From Runella sp. MFBS21 (GTDB taxonomy: Bacteria > Bacteroidota > Bacteroidia > Cytophagales > Spirosomataceae), in assembly GCF_029433105.1 (NCBI RefSeq), contig NZ_JARNTW010000017.1, forward strand, positions 1-64,000: DNA of 64,000 bases, in the 5' to 3' direction. A model generated the notes under the pieces. That model was not told the DNA's origin. It was given only the letters and a program-made list of their open reading frames with translations, and did not search any database. Positions 8,359 to 15,157 of the stretch are shown here, in pieces (position 1 is the first letter of the stretch; every line of letters starts with the position of its first letter). The position numbers and the translations under genes are program-made.

Positions 8359-9753
8359 ATGAAAACATTTCAAGTTATTTCTCCTGTAGATGGCTCAGTG
8401 TATCTTGAGCGTGAATACATCACTTCCAACCAAATAGAAACCTTATTGGCAACGGCCACAGCTGCTCAAAAAACTTGGCAGAAAGTGCCTCTTTCTGAAA
8501 AAATGGCTATTTGTGAAAGAGCCGTTGAGTATTTTCTAGCTCATGCCGATGCTATCGGCGAAGAGCTTACTTGGCAAATGGGACGGCCTATCGCTTATAC
8601 ACCTAATGAAATCCGTCGAGGTTTTCAGGAGCGGGCACGTTATATGATGCAAGCAGCTCCGCAAGCCTTAGCCGAGGTGTCCGTTTCGGAAAAAGAAGGT
8701 TTTCGTCGTTTTATTCGTCGCGATGCTCTCGGTACTGTATTTGTGGTAGCTCCGTGGAATTATCCTTATTTGACTTCCGTAAATGTGATTATTCCGGCTT
8801 TGTTGGCGGGCAATACCGTGATTCTAAAACACGCCCAACAAACGCCTCTATGTGCAGAACGCTATGCTGAAGCCTTCAAAGCCGCAGGTCTGCCAGAAGG
8901 AGTATTTCAATATTTGCATACTACTCACGACGATGTAGCGCGTATCATCGGCGATTCGCGCATTGATTTTGTCGCATTTACTGGCTCAGTTTCGGGTGGT
9001 CATGCGGTGCAGCGGGCAGCCGCCGAGCGGTTTATCGCCACAGGTTTAGAGCTAGGAGGCAAAGACCCCGCCTATGTACGTGCCGATGCTCCCTTGGCCT
9101 TTGCCGTCGAAAACTTGGTGGACGGGGCACTTTTCAATTCAGGGCAATCTTGCTGTGGCATTGAGCGTATTTATGTACACGAAAAAGTCTATGATGATTT
9201 TGTGCAGGGTGCAGTGGCGTTGGTCAACCAATACATTCTAGGAAATCCTCTGGATGCAGGTGTACATTTAGGGCCGATGGTTCGCACTTCAGCGGCTGAG
9301 TTTGTAAGAGGACAAATCAGCGAAGCCGTAACTCAAGGTGCACAAGCACTTATCGATTCTACTTCTTTTGCCCTTGATAAAGCCGGTACGCCTTATCTAG
9401 CCCCCCAGCTTTTGGTCAATGTGGATCATAGTATGCGTATCATGACCGAGGAGACTTTCGGACCTGCGGTGGGAATTATGAAAGTAAGTAGCGATGAAGA
9501 GGCAATTCAATTGATGAACGATAGCGAATACGGTCTTACGGCTTCTGTGTGGACAGGTGATGCCGACGCAGCTTTACACATCGGAAATCAAATCGAAACC
9601 GGAACATGGTTTATGAATCGTTGCGACTATCTCGACCCTGAATTGGCATGGACAGGCGTCAAAGATTCGGGGCGTGGCTGTACTCTTTCAGCTTTGGGCT
9701 ACGAATCGCTTACGAGACCTAAGTCATTTCATTTGAGAGTATCGGGGTATTAA
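8359..9753 (+). CDS. NAD(P)-dependent aldehyde dehydrogenase
   Basis: Oxidises an aldehyde to a carboxylic acid in the cytoplasm. From ATG 8359 it has 464 residues, somewhat short of the typical 480-500. Seen: the Asn box APWNYPY (Asn about 134), the Glu box LELGGKDPAY (Glu about 231) and the cysteine box GQSCCGIER (Cys about 265). The C-terminal EETFGPAVGI and GLTASVW blocks are also typical. Succinate-semialdehyde or betaine-aldehyde dehydrogenase relatives are possible, but the substrate is not evident and no pathway partner is adjacent. A TTG at 8344 is less likely as start. A 48-bp palindrome follows as probable terminator. Confidence 0.88.
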   Translation: MKTFQVISPVDGSVYLEREYITSNQIETLLATATAAQKTWQKVPLSEKMAICERAVEYFLAHADAIGEELTWQMGRPIAYTPNEIRRGFQERARYMMQAAPQALAEVSVSEKEGFRRFIRRDALGTVFVVAPWNYPYLTSVNVIIPALLAGNTVILKHAQQTPLCAERYAEAFKAAGLPEGVFQYLHTTHDDVARIIGDSRIDFVAFTGSVSGGHAVQRAAAERFIATGLELGGKDPAYVRADAPLAFAVENLVDGALFNSGQSCCGIERIYVHEKVYDDFVQGAVALVNQYILGNPLDAGVHLGPMVRTSAAEFVRGQISEAVTQGAQALIDSTSFALDKAGTPYLAPQLLVNVDHSMRIMTEETFGPAVGIMKVSSDEEAIQLMNDSEYGLTASVWTGDADAALHIGNQIETGTWFMNRCDYLDPELAWTGVKDSGRGCTLSALGYESLTRPKSFHLRVSGY

Positions 9754-9760
9754 AATCATG

Positions 9761-9808
9761 AAAAGTTTTCCAAAAGTAAACAAATTTGTTTACTTTTGGA
9801 AAACTTTT
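9761..9808. terminator. Perfect 48-bp palindrome with T-run, terminator and possible operator
   Basis: Both 24-nt arms (9761-9784 and 9785-9808) are exact complements with no spacer, and T9809-T9810 extend the terminal T-run. It lies 7 nt after the aldehyde dehydrogenase stop and 47 nt before higB. It should work as an intrinsic terminator. Its position just before a toxin-antitoxin operon also suits an operator for the HigA repressor. Confidence 0.7.
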
Positions 9809-9855
9809 TTGGCTATATTTACTCTAAATCCTTTACTTGATCAGGATATTTGTGC

Positions 9856-10167
9856 ATGTTTAATATTTTATCTACCAAAACATTAAATCATTATATTTTA
9901 ATATATCCTGAAGCTGCTAATGCGCTTCGGAAATTATATAAAGAGATTGAGAAATCAGATTTTGAGAATTTTAATGAGTTGAAGACCGTGTATGGGAATG
10001 CAAGTATTGTGGGTGATAATAGAGTCATTTTCAATATACTTGGGAACAAGTATCGATTAATTGTGAGGGTCAATTTTCAACATAAAAGAATGATGATAAA
10101 GTGGTTTGGTACACATCAAGAGTATGATAAAATTGATGCAAATACCATAGAGTATATCTATAAATAA
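9856..10167 (+). CDS. higB: HigB-type toxin (mRNA interferase)
   Basis: Type II toxin of the HigB family (PF09907), 103 residues from ATG 9856 (MFNILSTKTL). Members cleave mRNA on translating ribosomes. The family pattern is clear: NHYILIYPEAANALR, then NASIVGDNRVIFNI, GNKYRLIVRVNF and the ending FGTHQEYDKID. A TTG at 9850 is the only longer start and is not favoured. The antitoxin gene follows after 16 nt, giving the toxin-first order typical of HigBA. The region is visibly richer in A and T than the flanking genes, as expected for a mobile pair. Confidence 0.88.
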   Translation: MFNILSTKTLNHYILIYPEAANALRKLYKEIEKSDFENFNELKTVYGNASIVGDNRVIFNILGNKYRLIVRVNFQHKRMMIKWFGTHQEYDKIDANTIEYIYK

Positions 10168-10183
10168 TAGTAAAGTGAGGCAT

Positions 10184-10531
10184 ATGAATCGTATTTTGAA
10201 ATCTGAAAAAGACTATTTGGAAAGTCTCCGTCGAATTGAAGAGATTTTTGATGCAGCTCCCGGAACTCCCGAGGGGGATGAAGCAGAGTTATTAGTACTG
10301 TTAATTAAAAATTATGAAGCAAGGTATCATCCTGTGTTGCCTCCAGATCCAATTGAAGCCATTAAGTTGACAATGGAAGAAAAAGGTATGAAAGCTAAAG
10401 ATTTAGTTGGTTTGATTGGTTCAAAAGGATATGTTTCTCAGATTTTGAATCGTAAAAAGCCCCTTACTGCTGAAATCATGCGTGTATTAAATCGTCAACT
10501 GGGGATTCCGGCAGATATTTTACTTTCTTAA
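10184..10531 (+). CDS. higA: HigA-type antitoxin with XRE helix-turn-helix
   Basis: Antitoxin partner of HigB and probable repressor of the pair, 115 residues from ATG 10184. The N-terminal half (about 1-55) is helical and acidic and resembles the toxin-binding part of HigA. The C-terminal half is an XRE-type helix-turn-helix, with IKLTMEEKGMKAKDLVGLIG and the recognition helix region GSKGYVSQILNRKKP followed by LTAEIMRVLNRQLGIPADILL. A GTG at 10175 is possible but less likely. The next gene starts 18 nt after the stop, so the amidotransferase may be co-transcribed. Confidence 0.88.
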   Translation: MNRILKSEKDYLESLRRIEEIFDAAPGTPEGDEAELLVLLIKNYEARYHPVLPPDPIEAIKLTMEEKGMKAKDLVGLIGSKGYVSQILNRKKPLTAEIMRVLNRQLGIPADILLS

Positions 10532-10549
10532 ATTTGGTATAATATAATT

Positions 10550-11257
10550 ATGAAAATTGGTCTTTTAGAATGTGACCATGTGCGAGACGATTTTCGTCCT
10601 ATTGCGGGCGATTATCGCGAAATGTTCCCTGCGTTGTTTAAGCCGTTGGCGAGTGATTGGGAGTTTACCTTTTATGATGTTGTCAATCATCATTTTCCAG
10701 CGTCTATTGATGAATGTGATGTTTATATCTGTACCGGTTCCAAATTTTCGGTATATGACCAAGAACCATGGATACAAACCTTAAAAGCTTTTGTCAGAGA
10801 GCTTTACATTCATCAAAAAATATATCTTGGCGTTTGTTTTGGGCATCAGATGCTTGGCGAAGCATTGGGAGGAAAGGTACAAAAATCGGCAGTAGGGTGG
10901 TGCGTAGGTATTCATGAACTCACCATTGTGGAGCCTCAAAAGTGGATGCAACCTGCCCAGCCAACGCTCAATCTACTGATGATGTGTCAAGACCAAGTTC
11001 ATACTTTACCGCCTGATAGTTGTGTATTAGCAACCGCGTCTGATTGCCCTATTGCCATGTTTAGGGTAGGCGACCGGATGCTAGGTGTACAAGCGCATCC
11101 AGAGTTTCCCTTGGCTTATGAAAAGGAATTGATGCTATCCAGAGTAGAGCGTATCGGTATGCCAAAAATTGAAGCAGGTTTGGAAAGTTTATCAAATCCA
11201 CTTCACAGTACTTTGATGGCCGAATGGATGATAGCCTTTGTGAAATCTGTTTTGTAA
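10550..11257 (+). CDS. Class I glutamine amidotransferase-like protein
   Basis: 235 residues with the class I amidotransferase triad: Cys96 in GVCFGHQML, and His183 and Glu185 in QAHPEFP. This is the GMP-synthase-like (GATase1_GMPS_like) group, whose members release ammonia from glutamine or act as gamma-glutamyl hydrolases. The N-terminus MKIGLLECDHV is typical of stand-alone members. It lies 18 nt after higA, probably by chance of insertion since no functional link with toxin-antitoxin modules is known. The substrate is unknown. Confidence 0.8.
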   Translation: MKIGLLECDHVRDDFRPIAGDYREMFPALFKPLASDWEFTFYDVVNHHFPASIDECDVYICTGSKFSVYDQEPWIQTLKAFVRELYIHQKIYLGVCFGHQMLGEALGGKVQKSAVGWCVGIHELTIVEPQKWMQPAQPTLNLLMMCQDQVHTLPPDSCVLATASDCPIAMFRVGDRMLGVQAHPEFPLAYEKELMLSRVERIGMPKIEAGLESLSNPLHSTLMAEWMIAFVKSVL

Positions 11258-11278
11258 AAAAGGCTTAAAAGCCTGTTC

Positions 11279-11323
11279 TTTGTCATATCGATGGGCCATT
11301 GCTGCAGTGTCGGTATGACAAAA
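11279..11323. terminator. Hairpin after the amidotransferase gene
   Basis: TTTGTCATATCGA (11279 region) pairs with TCGGTATGACAAA near 11311-11323, with one U-G wobble and an 18-nt loop. A smaller AGGCTT/AAGCCT hairpin lies at 11261-11274. Together they probably end the higBA-amidotransferase transcript, although no long T-run follows. Confidence 0.45.
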
Positions 11324-11333
11324 TTAATTTGAA

Positions 11334-11930
11334 ATGATTATTGCCCAATTCCAAGTCAGCGAACTGGCGGAATTTCTCAAATACGGTATTTCTGGATTAA
11401 GTGCGATTGCTTTTATCCTGTCGTTTTTTCTTTTGAGCCGAGAGAGTAGCCGCACCAAGCCTCGTCCCGAAATGTTGCGTTCTATCCGAATGTTTATGGT
11501 ACTGGCGTTGGTGTTGGGGGTAGTATCGGGTATTGCGGCCATCATGAATCCGACCCATGAAATTCCCAAATCGACCCGTAAGCCTGTTAAATCGTCGGGT
11601 TTGAGCTATGTTCAAAAGAAAACAGTTTCTCCTAAAGTGTGGAAAGTAGAGATATTTTATGATGCAGGAGCTAAACCACTCGCCGAAGAGCTAGAGAGGG
11701 AGTTGGGAAATTATCAAGAATATGATGCTAAAATCATACTTTTGAGGCCGACCAAGAAAAAAGAATTGAAAATTAAAAATAGCCAAATCAGATACGAAGT
11801 ACTTGAAAAAGACGTAGCCAATCAGCTTCAGAAGCGTCTGTCGGGGGTATTGCCTCAGGATGTAACCTTGGCACTTAAGCAAATCACTTCATCATCTCCC
11901 GATTATTTAAGCATCTTTGTGTGCGATTAG
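11334..11930 (+). CDS. Hypothetical membrane protein with soluble C-terminal domain
   Basis: Not recognised. 198 residues: two hydrophobic segments at about 17-34 and 52-69 joined by a short basic loop, then a basic linker and a soluble domain of about 110 residues with alternating strands and helices (for example WKVEIFYDAGAKPLAEELE and YDAKIILLRPTKKKELK). The pattern beginning with VEIFYDAG and a helix suggests a small alpha/beta fold. It lies between the amidotransferase and DUF1080 genes on the same strand, with its own intergenic space on both sides. Confidence 0.7.
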   Translation: MIIAQFQVSELAEFLKYGISGLSAIAFILSFFLLSRESSRTKPRPEMLRSIRMFMVLALVLGVVSGIAAIMNPTHEIPKSTRKPVKSSGLSYVQKKTVSPKVWKVEIFYDAGAKPLAEELERELGNYQEYDAKIILLRPTKKKELKIKNSQIRYEVLEKDVANQLQKRLSGVLPQDVTLALKQITSSSPDYLSIFVCD

Positions 11931-12023
11931 TAGATTTGATACGTTAAAAAAACACTTATCTATTCTTTCGTAAGAAGTCATCAAAATTTATGTAACCAAA
12001 CTTTTAATTATTATAAAACTACG

Positions 12024-12800
12024 ATGAAGAAAACGTTTTTGACCCTTTCCTTGTTGGCTTGCGCAGCAGCCGGGTTTGCACAAACGCCAGGCGGTACGCC
12101 TCCAGCGGTTTCGCCTATGCCTATGAAACCCGAAATGACCGAAATCTGGGAACCTGAAGTGCCTACCGTCACTCCAGGCAAAAATGCAGGTGACCCGCCT
12201 TCAGATGCCATCGTGTTGTTTAATGGTAAAGACCTCTCTCAATGGGTTTCGGCTAGAGACGGTGGGCCGGCTCCTTGGAAAATCGTAAACGGTGATCATT
12301 TGGAAGTAGTCCCTAAGAGTGGAGATATCAAAACTAAAATGAAATTTGGTGATTGCCAACTTCACCTCGAATTTAGCGCACCCGACCAAGTAGAAGGAGC
12401 TAGCCAAGGTCGTGGCAATAGTGGGATATTTTTCCAAGACCGTTATGAACTCCAAATTTTGGATTCGTACCAAAACCGTACCTATCGCAATGGTCAGGCG
12501 GGAAGTATTTATAAAGACCATGCTCCCCTCGTCAATCCTATGCGTAGCCCTCTTGAGTGGAATGTATATGATGTAGTATATACAGCACCACGTTTCAAGC
12601 CTGATGGACGTTTGGATTATCCAGCTCGTATTACTGTGTTTTTGAACGGGGTATTGGTTCAAAACAACGTTACTATCAATGGATTAACGCTTTACATTGG
12701 TTTACACCACTATCCTGAAGCGCACGGTGATGATGTACTTCACCTCCAAGATCACGGAAATAAAACTCAATTCCGTAATATCTGGGTTAGAAAGCTGTAA
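12024..12800 (+). CDS. DUF1080 (3-keto-disaccharide hydrolase-like) exported protein
   Basis: 258 residues with a signal peptide ending FAQ (about residue 20), then a concanavalin-like DUF1080 domain (PF06439). Family hallmarks are IVLFNGKDLSQWV near 69-81, WKIVNGDHLEVVP, QLHLEFSAPD, GRGNSGIFFQDRYELQILDSY and the C-terminal FRNIWVRKL. Some family members hydrolyse 3-keto-glycosides, so a periplasmic role in sugar breakdown is plausible. No oxidoreductase of that pathway is adjacent. A Pro-rich linker (about 22-60) separates signal peptide and domain. Confidence 0.85.
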   Translation: MKKTFLTLSLLACAAAGFAQTPGGTPPAVSPMPMKPEMTEIWEPEVPTVTPGKNAGDPPSDAIVLFNGKDLSQWVSARDGGPAPWKIVNGDHLEVVPKSGDIKTKMKFGDCQLHLEFSAPDQVEGASQGRGNSGIFFQDRYELQILDSYQNRTYRNGQAGSIYKDHAPLVNPMRSPLEWNVYDVVYTAPRFKPDGRLDYPARITVFLNGVLVQNNVTINGLTLYIGLHHYPEAHGDDVLHLQDHGNKTQFRNIWVRKL

Positions 12801-12824
12801 GCACTTGTAAGAATCATAAACATG

Positions 12825-12847
12825 AGTCATCTCGAATTTAGATGATT
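12825..12847. repeat. Short palindrome sharing 15 nt with one at 48.1 kb
   Basis: AGTCATCT (12825-12832) pairs with AGATGATT (12840-12847) through one wobble. The 15 bases AGTCATCTCGAATTT recur identically at 48114-48128 inside a longer hairpin, suggesting a dispersed palindromic family. Confidence 0.4.
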
Positions 12848-12850
12848 CCC

Positions 12851-12915
12851 AAAAAAACCTTCTGATTTGTGTTTGAGTAGGTGCAAACTCTCAAATGTAA
12901 ATGGAAGGTTTTTTT
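12851..12915 (+). terminator. Intrinsic terminator of the DUF1080 gene
   Basis: A run of seven A plus CCTTC (12851-12862) pairs with GAAGG plus seven T (12904-12915). An inner hairpin, TTTGAG (12872-12877) with CTCAAA (12890-12895), closes the structure. The T-run on the plus strand fits termination of the DUF1080 transcript. Confidence 0.65.
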
Positions 12916-12990
12916 ATGCTTATCATAAGTAGTGATTGCAGCTATCGTTTTTACAAATCTCTTTTGATTCTCTCCTCAAGCAAGCTTATG

Positions 12991-13161
12991 TTTGACTTCT
13001 CCGAAGTCGTTTGTTTTGGGTGGAGAATCTGTTAGCTACAAATTTTGCGCCTCTCCGAGGCAGAATATGAGAATGCTATTAGAGAGGAATAGCTTCGGAG
13101 AAGCTTAACCTTTATAGTATGAGGTTTTCAGCTTCACACCAAGAACTTCGGAGAAGTCAAA
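12991..13161. repeat. Structured intergenic repeat with four mini-hairpins
   Basis: The non-coding stretch 12916-13234 holds four short hairpins with a TCC or GGA loop. They are ACTTC-TCC-GAAGT (12995-13007), GCCTC-TCC-GAGGC (13049-13061), AGCTTC-GGA-GAAGCT (13091-13105) and ACTTC-GGA-GAAGT (13145-13157). The outer two belong to an exact 17-nt inverted repeat (12991-13007 with 13145-13161) and the inner two sit symmetrically between them, so the whole element is a large imperfect palindrome. This resembles a REP/BIME- or MITE-like element. Confidence 0.6.
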
Positions 13162-13234
13162 CAAACCTAAACAATCTTCTGCTTCTATCTGGTACGTCTT
13201 GCAGGTTATCTGTTGCATTCTCCAATCTTCGGGA

Positions 13235-14332
13235 TTATAATCCTACGATTTCCTTGAGTTTGCTAAAAAAGGCTTTTTTGCGAGGCGAACTTATTTGCCA
13301 GTTGACAGGTACGGATTGATAGCCTTCCTCAAAACCTTCGTTTTTCATCCGATAATCAAAGAATCCCCAAGAGGTATAGACACTAGTTGCTGCCACGAAG
13401 TTGTTCATCGGTTTGTCGAAATCAAAATGGTCATCTTCATTAAAAACAATAGGCATGGGGCGATAGCTCGGTAAAGTACGGGTCTTTTCCACCATTTCTA
13501 TAATTTTGGCGGGGTCGCTTACGCCATTGCCATGAAGAAGAAGAAAGTCTGCTTCTTTTACAACATTTTCATGAGGAATAGCTCCGCCGCCATAGCTGGT
13601 ACTTACCAACAATCGCCTGCCTTTATGTTTAGTGTTTTTAATCCTACCGATAAGTTCGTGCACCCGTTCGGGCTGTAAAATAGGATGGTCGTAACGAATG
13701 TTACATTCATTGTTGACTTCGATGATTACATTTCCATAGCCTTCTTCCAAAATCCACTTAGTGGCATTGTCTACCGCCCGTACCACTGCTGCTTCATCTC
13801 GGAGGCGTTCGTCTTGACCAAAATAGAAGAAGCCAAGGATAACTACCATACCTTGGTCGTCGGCTTTATCTAAGATTTTTTTGAGACGATGCCAATAATA
13901 AGGATTCCATGAGCCGTCGGCATTGAAGGCGGAGTTGTGCCAAGGTTGGTCTTTGGAGTACCCTTGTGGACTACCCCCTTGTAAGTTGAGCGTAAAAGCC
14001 AAAAGCCCGTGCTGTTTCCAGACGGGCATGGCTGCTAAAAATTCGTTTGTATTACGGTCGGCATCCCACTTTTGAGTATCGGGGTAAGCCCATTGAGTGC
14101 GAGTGTCGGGGTTGGTATCATCAAAAATCCCCTGTACCATCCGCGAATTAGGAAGTAATCCTTCAATGCTGTATCCTTGCCATATTCGCTTAGGAAAGGT
14201 GGGTTTTCCATTGATAAAAAACTTCTCTCCTTTGATGCTAACTTTGGTGTGTCGTTTGGGTGGATTGGCCAATGACACGGTTGCCCAAAGCACCCAAACG
14301 ACAATAAATCTACAACGTAAGGTCCTCATCAT
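13235..14332 (-). CDS. Exported GH-A-like glycoside hydrolase
   Basis: 365 residues: a signal peptide (about 1-22, ending SLANPP), then a probable TIM barrel. EVNNECN contains Asn208-Glu209, the usual acid/base pair of clan GH-A on strand 4, and PIVFNEDDHF places Glu299 on the strand-7 nucleophile position. The N-terminal FFINGKPTFPKRIW and the WHRLKKILDKADDQGMVVILGFF segment are typical of cellulase-like (GH5-related) folds. Substrate and exact family are not determined. It ends beside the structured repeat and starts 8 nt downstream of the GLPGLI gene end, so the two may share a transcript. Confidence 0.72.
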   Translation of the reverse strand: MMRTLRCRFIVVWVLWATVSLANPPKRHTKVSIKGEKFFINGKPTFPKRIWQGYSIEGLLPNSRMVQGIFDDTNPDTRTQWAYPDTQKWDADRNTNEFLAAMPVWKQHGLLAFTLNLQGGSPQGYSKDQPWHNSAFNADGSWNPYYWHRLKKILDKADDQGMVVILGFFYFGQDERLRDEAAVVRAVDNATKWILEEGYGNVIIEVNNECNIRYDHPILQPERVHELIGRIKNTKHKGRRLLVSTSYGGGAIPHENVVKEADFLLLHGNGVSDPAKIIEMVEKTRTLPSYRPMPIVFNEDDHFDFDKPMNNFVAATSVYTSWGFFDYRMKNEGFEEGYQSVPVNWQISSPRKKAFFSKLKEIVGL

Positions 14333-14340
14333 CTTGGTCT

Positions 14341-15093
14341 TTAGTATCTAATAGACCAATAAGGGTTTCGTTGGGCTTTTATACTATCTGCAATGTGTTT
14401 TTTGAGCAACTGGTCGTAGTCACTGTTTTTGATTTTCTTACCTTTCATTTTAGGTAAGGTCAAGTCTTTATCGACGTTTTTGAGTTCTACCTTTTGAGCA
14501 GAAACAACAACATCACCATCGTTGATATCCAATTCTAAAATGACCCCAGGAAGACCTAAATAACGCTCCGGCCCCGCTGGTACGGGAATATCTTGCGCAA
14601 ACCAAGCAGTAATTTTGTGGTTTTTGATAGGGTCAAACGTTTCAGCTTTCATACACACATAACCTGCCACATCCTTGATTTGGTTTTGGATACGCCAGTT
14701 GTAGCTCATCAAAGAATCTTCTAATAAGAAAGTTTTTCCGAGCATTTCGTAGTGCTCTATTATTTTTTCTTTTTCAAAATTTCGATAAACGAGATAGTCT
14801 TCCTGACGCCACGAGTATCGACCGTCTTCGGTTTGGCCTTGTTCGTTGCCATAAGTATAGATACTCTGCTTGTCATTGAAAATCAGCTTCATTTTAGTGC
14901 CAGGCCCATTATCTTCGTTACCCCAAGTGAGCTGCATACGGTCTTTTTCTTCCTTGCTAAGATAGGTGAGCCGTGAGTTTACCTTAATCCAATTGTATTT
15001 GTGGTCGTAGGTGATGATGCCCTCGGTTTGTTGGGCAAGTGCTCCTAAGGCTACACAACAGAGAATCGTTAGTGAAAAAAGGGTCTTTTTCAT
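14341..15093 (-). CDS. GLPGLI family exported protein
   Basis: 250 residues with a signal peptide (about 1-20, ending ALAQ). The family motif is present as GLPGVILEL at about 180-188, after the usual RYLGLPG lead-in and the segment ITAWFAQDIPVPAGP. GLPGLI proteins (TIGR01200) are restricted to Bacteroidota and have no proven function. As is common for the family, an outer-membrane TonB-type barrel gene lies immediately upstream on the same strand (64-nt gap), suggesting a joint cell-envelope role. Confidence 0.88.
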   Translation of the reverse strand: MKKTLFSLTILCCVALGALAQQTEGIITYDHKYNWIKVNSRLTYLSKEEKDRMQLTWGNEDNGPGTKMKLIFNDKQSIYTYGNEQGQTEDGRYSWRQEDYLVYRNFEKEKIIEHYEMLGKTFLLEDSLMSYNWRIQNQIKDVAGYVCMKAETFDPIKNHKITAWFAQDIPVPAGPERYLGLPGVILELDINDGDVVVSAQKVELKNVDKDLTLPKMKGKKIKNSDYDQLLKKHIADSIKAQRNPYWSIRY

Positions 15094-15157
15094 AATTTTC
15101 GAAAAGTCGAATAAAAAATGAATTTAAAAGTATTTTGTGCTTTTTACAAAGTCGGGT

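Noticed and set aside
12201-12662. 153-residue open frame on the minus strand
   Set aside because: Antisense to the DUF1080 gene; no family features.
12991-13161. CRISPR-like array
   Set aside because: The short units are inverted with respect to each other and differ in sequence, spacing is not uniform, and no cas gene is near.
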